From: Crocodylus rhombifer
Lineage: Eukaryota; Chordata; Crocodylia; Crocodylidae
Direction of reading: 5' to 3'
Length of the DNA stretch: 64,000 nt
Assembly: GCA_038503035.1 (NCBI GenBank)
Contig: JAVSML010000041.1
Span: 580,634 to 644,633 of the forward strand
Shown piece after piece: positions 1 to 12,238 of this stretch. Every line of letters begins with the position of its first letter. Position 1 is the first letter of the stretch. Position numbers and translations under genes: made by a program. Below the pieces are notes generated by a model. The model was not told the origin of the DNA and made no database searches. It saw only the letters and a list, made by a program, of their open reading frames with translations.

Positions 1-2330
1 AGAGGGGGATGCAGACTTGCCATCACACCCCTTCTTGATCTGTCTCTGCCCATATCCGGCGAAAAATAAATAGGAAGAGAAGAGCCAGGCTTCACAATGC
101 ACTCTGACAGCTATTAAGAGATGCCATCCACACAGCATGCTCCACATAGGCTCTAAAAACCCTCCAAACCAGTCCTCTACCAATGGTAATACATAAAGTT
201 TCACCAGACAAGCTGTGCCCTTGCTGTCTCTGAATGTTTCCAGATCTACCACGTAGGACTTCTCTCTGTAAGCCAAGTCATAGCACATGGTCTAACCTCT
301 TCAAATAGCCTCCTCCTTGTATCATTGCTATCTACACACAGCCATTATGCCAACATAATCTGAATTGTAGGTATAACTACCTCTCATCACAGCCCTGAAC
401 CATTACTATCCAGGATAGCCAGTGATTCCCCCGAGAGACCCCAGACCTTCCAGCTAAATTCTCTCGGCATCAACCTGAAGAAAAAAATTATAACAGCTCA
501 GAAATCTGGCCAAAAATTAAAACAGGACAAGAAACCTCTTACATTTAAAATATGGACTATTTTGTAACAAATATTCCAGCACGCAGCAGTAAATTGTGAG
601 ACTTAAATGTCAAAACCAAGTAATAAAGATCGCTTGATGTGAAAGGGTAATGAGCTGGCATACAGGTTGAACGGCCATAAATAAACTGTACATCCTTCCT
701 AAGGTTATATTTAAACTATTCATGCATCGGTGGTTAACAGTCCGAGGAAGCTTTAGATGGAACTGAAGAGATGTTTACCTGGGGAAAAAAGGGTAACCCG
801 ATTAATTTTTAAGGAGCTTGTATAAATTTGTTACAATGGCTTTCCAGCATTAGTACCATCCACGCCTGATGCTCAAAATGTTTTCCAAACCAACATGACC
901 TGAACAACCACTCCAGAGCCTGCATGGGAGCTCTGGTTTCCAACGCCTCTTCCCAGCCAGGGTCTTACCGAGCCATGCCCTCTGCCTGGCCAGAGCCCCA
1001 GGATCTCTTCTCTTCCAGTTCACCACCAGCCTCACCTACCTCTGGCCAAGGGACATTCGTAAAAGTGGGCAGACTCAAATTCATAGCTCACGTGGAAAAT
1101 CTTGTCCTGAAATCTTTGTCGAGGCCCTTCACTGGGAGTGGGGCCCGTGCCTCCTAGCTCTGACAGGCCTGCGAAGCAATCCTCCAAGCTTCCCTTTTGA
1201 AAGCCCACTAAAAAAAGCACTGCTAACTGTGGGGCCAACCCTGCTGCATTGAAGGAATGCAGCTCCATAAAGCTGGGACGAAGTATCGCACAGGAACTAA
1301 CTAGCTTGAAGCTGAGCTGGAGAGCAATGTATAAGCAAACTGCAAAGCAGCCCTGATCCATCCTTCCAGCAGGTTTGAGAAGAGCCTGGCTTTTATAAAC
1401 CGTACTAATCAAGCTAGAAATCTCCTGGTGGGCTTGTGGCGTCCTACACGGCTTATCAGAAGCTCCCCCAGAAGACTTGCTAACTACTCGGATGACGCAC
1501 TGCTCACCAAGGGGGTATTTTCCCAGCATCTCTGCCTGGGCAGCCTCTGCCCCTTATGCACAGCTGGCAGTTTCAAGGTGGTGTCACAATCTCCAGGTCA
1601 TCAGCTCCTTGTTAATGGCATGAAAAGGCAGATGCTGCACATGACCAAGGACCACCAGCCATTCCCTGGTCACAGCCAGCCGTGTGCCCAGGCCCAGGGA
1701 CTTGCTTTGGAGGCCATAACACAGGACTCCCCCCTATCTAGGGAAGTGTCCTCCACACTGGCCACAGAGCCAGACTCCCTCTTGCTTGTGCTTCTGGCCC
1801 AGTGACTGCTTTCCCTTATGGCTGTTCAGTGGCCCAGCCATACCGGACAGCATCACCCCAGTCCATCCCACCGTCCGGGCTGCATACAGGGATGGATACC
1901 CCATGGGCGAGACGCAGGGCTGGACCGGGGTCTGGATTGAGCTGATGCGCAGGGTCAAGCCATGGTTGGATTCAGCTGAGGACTGACGCAATGTACCTAC
2001 CCAAATCTGGTATGCGGGGCCATGTCATCAGGCTCACAGGGCTCCCCAGAGGTACAGCAGGGCAGCGCTGCACACACCAGCTGCCACCGCGCCAGTGGTG
2101 GGGGCACAGGCAGCCACTGCTGCTGCAGGACCTATTTTTGTGGCTCTCTCCACAGCAAAGGCAGTACCCAGTGCTTCTGCCCCGGTTGCCCTCCCCTCAG
2201 TTAAACCACCGGGGTCCTCCAGGGTCTAGGAATTTGGTGAGGGGGAGCTGTGACAGGGTTAACTGCTGCATCTCTGGGAGCCTTTCACACTGGCACCACT
2301 CCCCCGCCATGGGCAGCTCCAGGGGATGAA
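1..2330. other. non-genic stretch, no gene recognised
   Basis: Mixed-composition sequence. The longest open frame is a minus-strand frame of about 165 codons at 1032-1529. It matches no family I know and lacks clear splice context. No RNA gene or transposon end was identified. CD8B would be expected upstream of CD8A on this side by analogy with mammals, but no Ig-V exon (Cys...Trp...Asp-x-Gly-x-Tyr-x-Cys) is visible here. Confidence 0.5.
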
Positions 2331-2344
2331 TGACATGGCTCTGC

Positions 2345-2432
2345 AGGCCAGGTCCGGCCCACTGCACAGGGGTTGAACCCACATCTCCCACATCCTAAGT
2401 GACTGCTCTAACCACCAGTGTATTGCAGGAGG
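2345..2432 (-). repeat. possible tRNA-derived SINE head
   Basis: Read on the minus strand this contains a GGTTAGAGCAG block like a tRNA A box. About 30 bases later comes GGGTTCAACCCC, a good B-box match (GGTTCRANNCC). The cloverleaf is not intact, so it is not a functional tRNA. A degenerate tRNA-derived SINE is the simplest reading, but one copy cannot prove it. Confidence 0.4.
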
Positions 2433-2573
2433 AGGAGGTGGGCTCACCTTCCTCTATAGAAGACATCAAGTCTAGGCAGGGTTGAGACTGTGGCTCTCGC
2501 ATTAATGGGAATGTGGAAGTTGAGGAATCACCTGGCTGACACCTAAGCCCAGGGTTCAAAATACAGGCTGAGC

Positions 2574-2636
2574 CCCCCATAAGAGATGAGAGTCCCCCCA
2601 TAAGAGACGAGAGTCCCCCCATAAGTCCCCCCATAA
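2574..2636. repeat. short tandem repeat, period about 24 bp
   Basis: The block CCCCCCATAAGAGA(T/C)GAGAGT is repeated and then truncated to shorter CCCCCCATAAG units. A poly-C tract with interrupting A residues follows at about 2729-2765, a likely slippage site. Confidence 0.8.
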
Positions 2637-2835
2637 GATCTAAGGGCGCCCCCGCCTTCCTATCGAGAGCCCTAAGCCTTTCTAAGCAGCTCAAACGGGG
2701 GTGACAGGGCTTTTTCCCGTTCCCCGAGCCCCCCCCCCCCACCCCCCCCCCCCACCACCACCACACTTGGAGTGTAATTCAAACCCTGCCTAAGCCTATA
2801 GGGATAGGTAGATCCCTTTTCTCCCCAGCACCACC

Positions 2836-3115
2836 TGCAGGGACAAGGAACAATGGTAATAAGCTGATGGAGAACAGGTTTCGGTTAGAGATCAGAAGAC
2901 AATATTTTACAGTTAGGAACCAAAAATCTGGAACCAACTTCCCAGGGAAGTGGTCCTCACCCGTACCTTGGGCAAATTCAAGAGGAGTTTGGGCTAGATG
3001 CAGATCACCTGTCTGGGGTCTTGTGAACGCAGCATTCATTCCTGCCTGTGGCAGGGGGTCAGGCTAGATGATCTGTTCAGGTCCCTCCTGACCCTAGCTA
3101 CTATGAAACTATGAA
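2836..3115 (+). mobile_element. CR1 LINE 3' fragment
   Basis: The sequence follows the CR1 3' region. A decayed block related to the end of the reverse-transcriptase frame (AGATCAGAAGACAATATTTT, then GGAACCAACTTCCCAGGGAAG) is followed by the 3' UTR motif CTAGATGATCTGTTCAGGTC. The end is the repeated octamer-like tail ACTATGAAACTATGAAACTA. It is 5' truncated, as most CR1 copies are. Confidence 0.85.
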
Positions 3116-3117
3116 AC

Positions 3118-5900
3118 TACAAGCCCAGGAGAAGGGTGGGGGGCTGAGAATGCTTCTCCCAAGTACTTAGTCCCCTTTCAAGACAGAGAGGCTTTGGATG
3201 CCTAACTTGGGAAGTTTAATTTCAGTCCCAGAGACATGCACCTACATTATCAGTAAGATGATACTCAGTGCTAGTTCAACTTGGTCCCCCGTTGAGGCTG
3301 ACCCTGGGTACCTGGCTGAGAATCACAGCTTCCACTACCAGGGCAATGTACCTAAACATTGGCCGTGATCAACATTTCGGCACCTAAGTCTTCTAGTGGA
3401 TCTAGCCCAAGGCTGTTTAATGGCTATGGTGCATGATCAGTTTAACTAGAGTTCAGCAGCATTGCAGAGTTTGGTTTAACAGGAGTTTTGAATGTCAACG
3501 AAACAGCAAGCTGTAAAGAGAAGCCTCCTGGAGTTTTTCCTGGTAGTTGGATGACAAACAAATCAATACAGAGAGAAGCATTCAGAAATCAGCCCAGCTG
3601 AGGAATTTTCCTGAGATTATCTCGCTGTCCTGGGTACCGTTTTTACAGGAATGGTACAAAGCACTCCGGGAACGAAACTCTGGTGAAGTTATTGTTCTTT
3701 GGGTCCTGATTCCTGGCATACCAAGGGGACATCAGGAGTGGGTCTCGATGTCTATAATACATGAGCTCTAACAGGAAACATGTGCTCCAAGGGAAACCTA
3801 ACCATCAGCTGTGGCATAACTACCGTCACCTGCCCCGGGGCAGATAGACTTGCTCTTGCAATAGGTCATGCGCCCTGCTGTAGCAGCTGCTCCTGGGACG
3901 AGCCGACTTCCAGACACCCGTGAGAGGTTATGGGTTGTTTAAGGAAATCAGTGACGACAGAACCCAAAATAGACGTTCTCTCCAGGCGACAGGCTCTGTC
4001 AATAATCACCTGTGCAACTCGTGCACCTGCTCTTGATGGACTTATTTTTAGTAGCTTTTACACTGCGATAAAATGATATGGACAAAGAATTTGCTGAGGC
4101 CCCTCACAGCCTCCCACACTCCTCCAGACAGCTCGTATCATGGAGGTCATTTCTCCCGCTGATTCCCAGGCGGGTGCGGGCCTACCCTCCTCTCGGACCT
4201 TGAGGCTCCCTGAGGTGCATCAAAGGAACAGAAAGGACTAGGAAATTAGCAATCAAAAACACTATCAATGGGTGGCTAATGCGCGGCTCACCCACAATCT
4301 TCAGACTGAAGTACGAAAGTGAGGAAAGGCTTAGGCATTCGTTTCCATCTCCTTGTATCCTCCAATGCCTGATAATGATAAGATACTTCAGGGCTCCATC
4401 AGGCTCCCATACCCGTCTCCAATAGACATCCCATAGCCGTGCCTTGGCCACCGTCATCAGATTTGCACAACAATGCTGAATCGTAGCCTGCATGGCAGAA
4501 CTGCTGAAAAAGACCCATTCCCCAGACACGTGGACTGTGGCAGAGTCAAACACGCGACCCGCTGATACAGAAGTGTATGAGCCCATGTCGCAGCCGGTGT
4601 TACGCTGCCATTCGAAAACAGCTCGCTGTCTAAACAAATTTGGCGTGATAACCTGCTGAACCTTAGCAGCTGCATTCTCCAGTCAAAAGGTTAACGACCC
4701 GATTGATTTTTTTGTCCATACCCTCCGAAGAGTTGTTTTCCTTCCCTTGAGGAGCGGGCTCTTTTCTGGATACCACAGTGCAGCACAGTGCCTCTCCTGG
4801 GTTTTAAGCTCTCTGAGTTTTCTTGACTCCTCCATTTTGCTCTGCTACAAACATAAAACAACCACAACCAAACCACAAACTTGTACCGCATGTGCCTGGG
4901 GTTTGGCTGCAGTTAATGGCTGCCCTGGCAAAAGAAGAGGAAGCTATTATAGAGTCAGGGACCTAATTGAAATAGCATTTAGATGGCAAACGCATTCGTT
5001 TTCTGCTACGTTACAAAATCTTTTACCTTCCGCCCATTCCTGGCCCAGCTCCCGGATGAGTGACCTGGTAACCGGTTTTGCCTTGCTCCCCAGGGAGTGA
5101 TGCACACCTGCCCTGATGCTTTCATGTGGTAACCACTAAGCAGAACATGCTGCATGGCAGCCGCTGCTCTGCATCAAGCTGCCAATTCTCATGTTCTTCG
5201 AAAATGTGTTTTCTCTCATGGTGGTTGGGAGCAAAAAACCAGGCTCCGAAGTGTGAATAAATGCAGCAGATTACAGGTGTCTTATTTGCTAAACCCAGCA
5301 AGGAAGCAACAATAACCTGATGTCATTTTATTGACTGCTCTCCTGGTGTATCCAGAGCGATCACATTTCTGATGCTATATTAAATCACTACATTTTTCAT
5401 CGTCGATTTTTGTCATTGGCCCCAGCGAGTGGCAATAAGACCTTCAGTGCGCAGCACTGTGCTCAAAGTGCGGCTCCTAGTATATTGTATTATACCTGTA
5501 TTCTCCATAGATACTATGCCTGCTAGGACCTCAGTATGCCAGGACCTAATTGGTTTCATTACTTTAACAAATATCATTGTTATTTAACCCCCAAAATGAT
5601 GCTCGATCAGGGTTCCTCTGGTCTCCCCAAACAATGAACCATCATCCCATTCATCATTAATAAAAATACCAGTCTCAGCCCAGGTCTTAATGACCATGGA
5701 TCGTTAATAAACATCACCACTCTTAAAGCAGCCACACTCCCAGTGACAGTAATCCGAGTTGGTTCAGCATGGTATAATTTTTTTGCAGGAAATTTTCCAG
5801 GCTTTTTCCCCAAAATCATCTTCATATTTTTTAACTAAACTAAACAGTAATATTTTTCTGCAAAATAAATAAGTAAATAAGTAAAAAAGTTGGAACATTT
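3118..5900. other. non-genic stretch, nothing recognised
   Basis: Open frames at 4182-4675 (minus) and 4747-5100 (plus) do not resemble known proteins and have no convincing exon borders. No TIR pairs, RNA genes or long tandem repeats were seen. Confidence 0.45.
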
Positions 5901-5914
5901 TCAGCCAGTGTGCA

Positions 5915-6768
5915 CACCTGAGGACAGGAGGGCGATCCAGGCTGACCTTGACAGGCTTAGGAAATGTGCGGACAAGAACCTGATGGTGTTTAACACTGAA
6001 ACATGCAAGGTCCTCCACCTTGGGAAGAAAAACCTGCAGCATCCTTATAGGCTCGGCAGTGCTATGCTGGCTAGCACTACAGACGAACGGGACTTGGGGG
6101 TCATCATTGACCACAACATGAACACGAGCCTGCAATGCGATGCTGCGGCTAGTAAAGCGATCAAAACTCTGGCGTGCATCCATAGATGCTTCTCGAGCAA
6201 ATCCCGGGACGTCATTCTCCCCTTGTACTCGGCCTTGGTGAGGCCGCAGCTGGAGTACTGCGTCCAGTTTTGGGCTCCACAATTGAAAAAGGATGTGGAG
6301 AAGCTTGAGAGAGTCCAGAGGAGAGCCACGCGCATGATCAGAGGTCAGGAAAACAGACCTTATAACGAGAGGCTGAGAGCCATGGGGCTCTTCAGCCTGG
6401 AAAAGTGCAGGCTCAGGTGGGACCTAGTGGCTGCCTATAAGTTTATCAGGGATAGCCACCAGTATCTGGAGGAACGTCTGTTCACCAAAGTGCCCCAAGG
6501 GATGACGAGGTCGAATGGTTATAAACTACTGCAAGACCATTTCAGGCTGGACATAAGGACGTACTGCTGGGCGTAAGAACATCTTTACTGTCCAAGCCCC
6601 CAAGGTCTGGAACAGCCTGCCGCTGGAGGTGCTTCAAGCACCTACTTTGAACGCCTTCAAGACGCATCTTGCTGGGATCCTCTGACCCCAGCTGACTTCC
6701 TGCCCTTTGGGCAGGGGGCTGGACTTGATCTTCCAAGGTCTCTTCCAGCCCTAACGTCTATGAAAGCT
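5915..6768 (+). mobile_element. CR1 LINE, C-terminal reverse-transcriptase region and 3' UTR
   Basis: A 228-codon frame (5890-6576) carries the conserved C-terminal block of CR1 ORF2. Recognisable stretches are DLGVIIDHNM, LYSALVRPQLEYCVQFW, LERVQRRATRMIRG, MGLFSLEKCRLRWDL and KLLQDHFRLDIR. The catalytic palm (FADD) lies 5' of the preserved part and is missing, so the copy is 5' truncated and inactive. The frame shifts near 6560. The 3' UTR runs on with CTTGCTGGGATCCTCTGACC and ends in CTATGAAA near 6766. The intact frame suggests a comparatively young copy. It is not a host gene. Confidence 0.93.
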
Positions 6769-8219
6769 AGGAAGGGGTAGGTGTGGCTAGATTTTTGCCT
6801 GGCCTGTGAATTCCTGTTCAGCATTTGCAGGAAGAAAGAATCCTGCTTTCTGAAGGGCTGCTCCCGACCCCAGCCCCTGGAGTAAAGAGCCCCTTAAGAC
6901 TACTGCTGAGATGTAAAGGGGGCAGGAAGGGAGGGAGGTGCTAAGTATAGTCAAAACCATGGAAGAGGCAAGGAGTAGTAGATGGCAGGATCTAGGCCGT
7001 GCCTTACCTACAGTATAGAAGCAACCCAGTGGGGCAGTTTCCTCTCTGCTGTAATTCTATTCACTATATTTAAGCCAAATCGGGAACCAATGTGAACAAC
7101 TGATGGAACAGAAAAATGGAAAGAAAAAAAAAAACCCTAATAATTTTGTGTCGTCCAAAGCCAAAATGATTCGGCTGTTTCTCTGTGGGGATGAAATGCA
7201 GTGGGAGGGTGAAGAGCAAGAGACTTTGGGAGTGAGGGGACCCAGGGGAGGCGAAGCACAGCGGTGAGGGTTGGGTGAGCAGGGATGCAGCCGAGGACTC
7301 AGGGTGTGCAGGGTGCAGTGGGTTCCCGGGGGCAGGGGGAGACTCACTGGGGCATGAGAGGCATGGTGGGGTCTGATGAGCTGGGGGTGAGCATGGGGGA
7401 TGTGTGGGATAACAGGAAAACAGAATGGAGCCAGGGGATACTTGAGGTGACTGGAGCAATGCATAAAGGGCGGTGAGTGGCACTTCGGGGCTACTGTGGA
7501 GTGTCTGGGGAACTGACACATTGGGACACAGGGAGCACTTCTGCCCGTGATCTGGCTAAGGGGTAACAGCTATATTCCCCTGGCACCATGTGCCTGCCCC
7601 ATCCTGGAGCTGGCAGTCACCTGATGCAGTTATAGTTGTTTTTGCTTAGATCTCAGACAGAACAATACAGCCCCCATTGACCGTTACTTATTAGTAAAGC
7701 TCTTAATTTTTGTTTATTGGAGAAAAATGTGTTGCATTATATAATGATGCACCCCACCGCCTGCACCCCCTTTTGCAAAATCCTACATCTGCGCTTGTGA
7801 ATATGTAGACACACAGGAAGTGTTGATTTTTTTTCTCTAAGCAGCAAAAACCGCATTAAAGAATTAGGAACATCTCCTTGCCATTTTTTTCAGCATTTTT
7901 GGTTTGCTTGATTGAGACTCAGACTACAGAGAAACCTAATGAAATGTTAAACTTGGTTATGCAAGAAAAGTTAGGAAAGAAATTTTGTCTTAACCAGTCA
8001 CTGGAGCGTTCACTGCAATGCACTGCAGAGAGACATAAGGTGGAAATGGAAACACAAAGTTAAATGGTGTTTCAGACTTTTGTCATATTCTGTAAATCGG
8101 GGGGGGGGGGGTTGGTATAATTTAAGATTATAATATTGTATATTTCTTTCTTGCCTTCCATCCTGGATGATCTCAAAGTTAATATTTTTATATAGACACA
8201 CATACAGTGTGTGTGTGTG
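6769..8219. other. non-genic stretch, nothing recognised
   Basis: Contains a purine-rich stretch around 7105-7135 and a G11 run near 8100, and ends in a short GT repeat abutting an assembly gap. Overlapping minus-strand frames at 7057-7521 are proline/serine/histidine-rich readings of G-rich DNA and look spurious. Confidence 0.5.
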
Positions 8220-8229
8220 NNNNNNNNNN
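8220..8229. other. assembly gap (10 N)
   Basis: Ten undetermined bases follow directly on a (GT)n tract. The size is probably a placeholder. The reverse-transcriptase fragment to the right is cut by this gap. Confidence 0.99.
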
Positions 8230-8720
8230 GATATTGCCCATGCTGATAAAAATTCTTGGCTAAGTGCTGATGATGCTGGTGTTAGACTTCCATATGGGGT
8301 TTAGTTTACAAAAGCAGTGGTTGCTTTACCCATTCAGATCATTAGATCATAAATGCAGTCAACAGAGTTATGAACAATGCCGCCTAGGTAAGGAAACTCG
8401 TCAAAAGTTCTGAACCCGACTTCTGCTAGGATGATGGGATCACTGAAGGTCACATTGACTTCCTAACTTTTTTTTCTGACTTGGGGATTATCAGATCAAA
8501 TGGTTTAGCCATTCTAATCAGGCTATTGGACTTTTGCTGCATTTTGTTTATCAGTGTATTCAGGAGACAGGTATCATCAGCAAAAGCCAAATCTCCAAGC
8601 CCTCCATCTACCCATGGCATCCAAGCTGCATAGCTAAGTCAGTGGTGACCTCAGCACGCAGGGGAGAGGACGCACCCTTGTCTATCCTATATATAATGTA
8701 GAGCAAACCTAGAGCAGCAA
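8230..8720 (-). mobile_element. non-CR1 LINE, reverse-transcriptase fragment
   Basis: On the minus strand, 8700 to 8460 reads DGGLGDLAFADDTCLLNT, which contains the FADD catalytic box of non-LTR reverse transcriptases. After a stop and frame change, 8460 to 8340 gives FDEFPYLGGIVHNS, the typical 'YLG-x-I' block that follows FADD. The pattern fits RTE-like LINEs better than CR1. The copy has stops and is inactive. It probably belongs to the same element as the endonuclease fragment at 9500-11020, which lies on the same strand and upstream, as domain order requires. Confidence 0.75.
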
Positions 8721-9499
8721 ACTCTTCAAGGTAGCAACTTCTTGCCAACACAAATTTTGGGTGGTACCTGTGTTGTGGTTCAGATGAGCACTGCCCACTG
8801 CCCAGGATCTAAAAGTGAGATATGATGAGGTGCTTTTTGTATGACAAGAATATTTTTCATGGGGTGAGGCTGGCAGACTCATGCCCAAACCCCCAAACAT
8901 GGAGGGCCAGTCACAAGATAGATAGCAGTCCACTGATTCCTCCCCTCAAGCCTGCTCCCCACTCCCTCGCCCCCATGCTCGCTATGCTGTCATGCAGAGC
9001 CGGCCTTCAGGAAAATGGCGCCGAGTGAACTTATGTTTTGGTGCTGACTCCCCGCATCCCCTCTGGCACCCCCCACAAGTCACTGGCACTCTGTGTGTGG
9101 CGTGTGTGCATGGGATGTGCGTGGGGGGGCGCAGCTGCGGTGTGTGTGGGTGTGTGTTGGATGAGAGGTGTGTGTGGGTTTCTGTGTGATGGGGTGGGCG
9201 AGGCAGGGTGTGAGGGTGTGTGGCAGGGTGTGCGGGTGAGAGGCATATGTACCCACCAGCTGGGGATGGCAGGAGACCCCGTGGGCTATTGCAGAGCAGC
9301 ATGTGTCCATTCACTTAAGATGGTGGCCTGGTGCCGGCTGGCAGGGCTGGGGGGGCAGCGGGGGCTCAGCATGGAGCAGCAGGAAGGGCAGGTGAGTAGG
9401 CAGCAGGCAGGGATGCCCACACATGAAGCCCAGCCCCAGCGGCAGGGCACCGCCACCCAGTGCCACTCATACCCTCACCCTAAGCAGTGATGGCGGTGG
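8721..9499. repeat. GT/GTG-rich low-complexity stretch between two LINE fragments
   Basis: From about 9095 to 9240 the plus strand is a degenerate (TGTGTGGG)n-like tract. It produces artefactual Cys/Gly/Val-rich frames on one strand and His/Thr/Pro-rich frames on the other. No gene is supported. Confidence 0.6.
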
Positions 9500-11020
9500 C
9501 CAGGGGGGCTGCACCTTGGCCTTCAGCCCCATTAGGTCAGTGATGGTGAAGCCCTTGATGCAGAAGCCGAAGCTGCCCAGCCATGTCACCTTCTCACTGG
9601 GCGCCACCAACTTGCCCTCAGCCCGGTCCTCCCAACCTGTCATGCTGCCTCATAGCACTTGCCACCACCATTGCCCAGGGGCTTCTTATCCTTCTGCCCC
9701 CATGGGTGGCTCCAATCATCTTTGGACACAGCCAGGGAGGAGTGGGCATGGCTTCCCAGTCTCTGGTAGTAATTGCCACTGAAGTCCCCTGATGGCTACC
9801 ACCCAGAGCAAACAGCAGGGTAGGACAGGTGACTGAGGAGCCCATTCTGGATGCCCACGTTCTTCGGCAATAGGGACATGCTGTGTACCACCTTCTGCTG
9901 GTGGTACACTCCTGTTTTTCACCAAGTTCATGGACAGCTTAGCCAAGCAACAAAGGCTGCACATTTCTGCTCCAGGAGATCACGGAACTGAGTGTCACTG
10001 GTGTCGATCCAGTCCTGGTTCCATTGCGATGTGAACCCAATAGTCTAGGTGCAGGTGCCTTGGACAGCAGACTTGGGTTGTTCCCAGTGTGCCTGGATGG
10101 AGATGTCATCAGCGGTAGGGACTTGCTCCAGTGCACTATACAACTGAACCTGGAATGCCTCCCGCTGTCCGGGGTCCTTCAGAGTTGCAACGTTCAGCCA
10201 TCTCTGTGCAGCCTTCTGAGGCTGCCAGTGTCTTGGTGCCAGGCGGACATTCATCACTGAGTGCACATGTCAGTGGTCTGTCCAGCAGTCTTCAGATCAC
10301 TTCATGGCCCTTGTGACAAGCACGTCCCTCAGGTCTCTACCACGACGATGATGCAGTCCAAGAGGTGCCAGTGCTCTGACCTCAGATACTGCCACATGGT
10401 CTTGAGCTGGTCTTTCTGGCAGAAGATGGTGTTCATCACGATCAGGCCATGTTGGGTCCGTTTGGTCAGGAACAGGATACCATTGGCATTGGCCTTTCCC
10501 ACACCATTCTTGCCGATAGCTCCACTCCAGATTTCATGGTCACATCCAACCCGGGCGTTGAAGTCACCCAGGAGAACAACCTTGTTGTCCCTAGGGATGG
10601 AGGCAAAGGCGTTGTTGAGATCAGAGCCGAACCTTTCCTGACTTCCTTATCAGAATCCAGAGTCAGAGCATATGTGCTGATGACAGTGGTGCATTTGTTT
10701 TGTCTGAGGTGCAGTCAAAGGGTCATCGGCCTTTCATTGACACCCAAAGGGAGTTTAGGGAGCACATCAGCAATCTTTTTCCTGATGGCAAAACTGACTC
10801 TGTAAATACAGGGTCACAGTCTGGTTTCCCTTTCCAGAAGAAGGTGTACCCTCCACTGACCTCCCTCAGGTAGCCCTCCCCAGTGAGCCAGGTTTCTCTG
10901 AGAGCAGCAGTGTTGATGTTGTGCCTCACTACCTCCTGAGCCATGATGGCAGTTCGTCTTTCTGGGTTATCTATCAGCATTCTCACATTCCAGGTTTCAA
11001 AGTTTAGCTTTTTCTTATTT
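9500..11020 (-). mobile_element. non-CR1 LINE, AP-endonuclease region
   Basis: Read right to left, the minus strand shows the endonuclease domain of a non-LTR retrotransposon. MLIDNPERRTAIMAQEVVRH and ALRETWL (about 10980-10880) form the N-terminal Asn/Glu region. YTFFWKGK follows near 10840. LLGDFNARVG at about 10545-10575 holds the catalytic Asp-x-Asn. RSEHWHLLDC and DCWTDH (about 10400-10280) match the C-terminal blocks ending in the catalytic His. The frame is broken several times. Sequence to 9500 probably encodes the linker between endonuclease and reverse transcriptase. An RTE-like element is likely; the exact clade is not certain. Confidence 0.75.
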
Positions 11021-12028
11021 CGACCGCAGGAATGGTGATGCTACTGGGCGCGGTTTCCCATCCAGGAGATCTGGGACAGCCTATTTTTGGGGAACCTTTT
11101 CTAGCCCCCTCCCCTCAGGGTGAGCAGAGGACTGCTCACTCACAGATACAGCTGCCAAATGCTCTGTCCCAACACGGGTGCCCAACGACCATCGCACATC
11201 TGCTGCCTGTATGCAGATTCTTGGCTGGGAGCCTCCAGGTATCACAGCCCTGCCCCCATTGCCAATCCTCCATCACCACAGAGCTTTTGGACCTCACTGA
11301 AGCCAGCGGGTGGCATGTTTAGTGTGGGGACTCCAGTGCACAGTTGGGTCCACACGGTCTTCGAGGTTGGTGGCTGGGTTCAGTGGCATGGCAAACCACG
11401 ACAACTGGGGCCACTTCTCCATTGCAGCCTTCTTCCACCTTCACAGTCATTGGGGCCACAGCCTTCCTCCACCTGCTCCACTGTTGAGGATTTCTTGGAT
11501 CATTCTTTGTCTGGAACCTCCCACTTGACCTTAGCGCCATGGGTGGCCCTACCAGGCTCGTGAGCTCCAGATGGCTTCGCTCTGTCCTTGATACACTTGA
11601 ACCATCCTTGATGCACTTCAGCTGGTCAAGTCAACCAAGGTGGACAGCAGTGCAGGGGAAGATAAAGGATCTCAAAGTGAGTGACAAGAAAGCTTGGAGA
11701 ACAACTCTGAGTCCAGTGCCCTGCCTCAGTCCCTCATACGACTTGCTCTACCAATCCTGCAGCCCTGCCAACCCTCGTAAGACTTGATATGCAGTGCTTT
11801 TCTTAAAATACTGCTCATGGAATCAACTATGGCCCCATCTATGGCCCAACCTATGACTTCCATTAAAAATAAATAAATACTTAAATAAATAAATCAAGTT
11901 TTTAGCCCTCCTGCTTGAAGTGCAAAGGTCAGAATGAAAATAAAAAGAATCTCAAATGTATTTTAATCTCATTTTTTCAAAGTCATTCATAATTTTGGAT
12001 GATTATTGCATGTTGGAGATGGTAACAC
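11021..12028. other. non-genic stretch, possibly the 5' part of the neighbouring LINE
   Basis: It adjoins the 5' side of the minus-strand endonuclease fragment and keeps open frames of 70-147 codons on both strands up to about 11790. Nothing in it is recognised. An A/T-rich (AAAT)n-like stretch follows at about 11863-11895. Confidence 0.35.
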
Positions 12029-12238
12029 TGTGCGTGTCTACATGTTGCTATATGACAATGTTAGTACTGCACCATATTTTAGTACTTGGTTGAGGGAAAT
12101 ACTAAAACACAGCAAAGTAGTCACTCATACTCACTTTGGAGCATGCCATATGGTGACATAGCACATGGTTGTAGTGTGCCATATGGCGACGTAGAGCATT
12201 GCTACATCGCCATAGGGCGATGTGTAGACGCATCCACT
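12029..12238. mobile_element. short TIR element (MITE-like)
   Basis: The left end reads GTGCGTGTCTACATG. The reverse complement of the right end reads GTGGATGCGTCTACACATCG, so the ends are imperfect inverted repeats around GCGT(C)TACA. Internal ATATGG(T/C)GAC(A/G)TAG blocks recur. The superfamily is undetermined because no clean target duplication was found. A similar layout occurs at 48506-48741. Confidence 0.5.

Noticed and set aside
1032..1529. 165-codon minus-strand open frame
   Set aside because: No recognisable domain, no splice context and no supporting neighbour; consistent with chance in moderately GC-rich DNA.
2345..2432. Functional tRNA gene
   Set aside because: A- and B-box-like motifs are present but no acceptor or anticodon stem pairs; at best a SINE relic.
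4182..4675. Overlapping minus-strand frames of 151 and 72 codons
   Set aside because: Not similar to any family I know; two different frames over the same bases, no exon borders.
9031..9314. His/Thr/Pro-rich frames on the minus strand and Cys/Gly-rich frames on the plus strand
   Set aside because: Direct translation of a GT-rich low-complexity tract.
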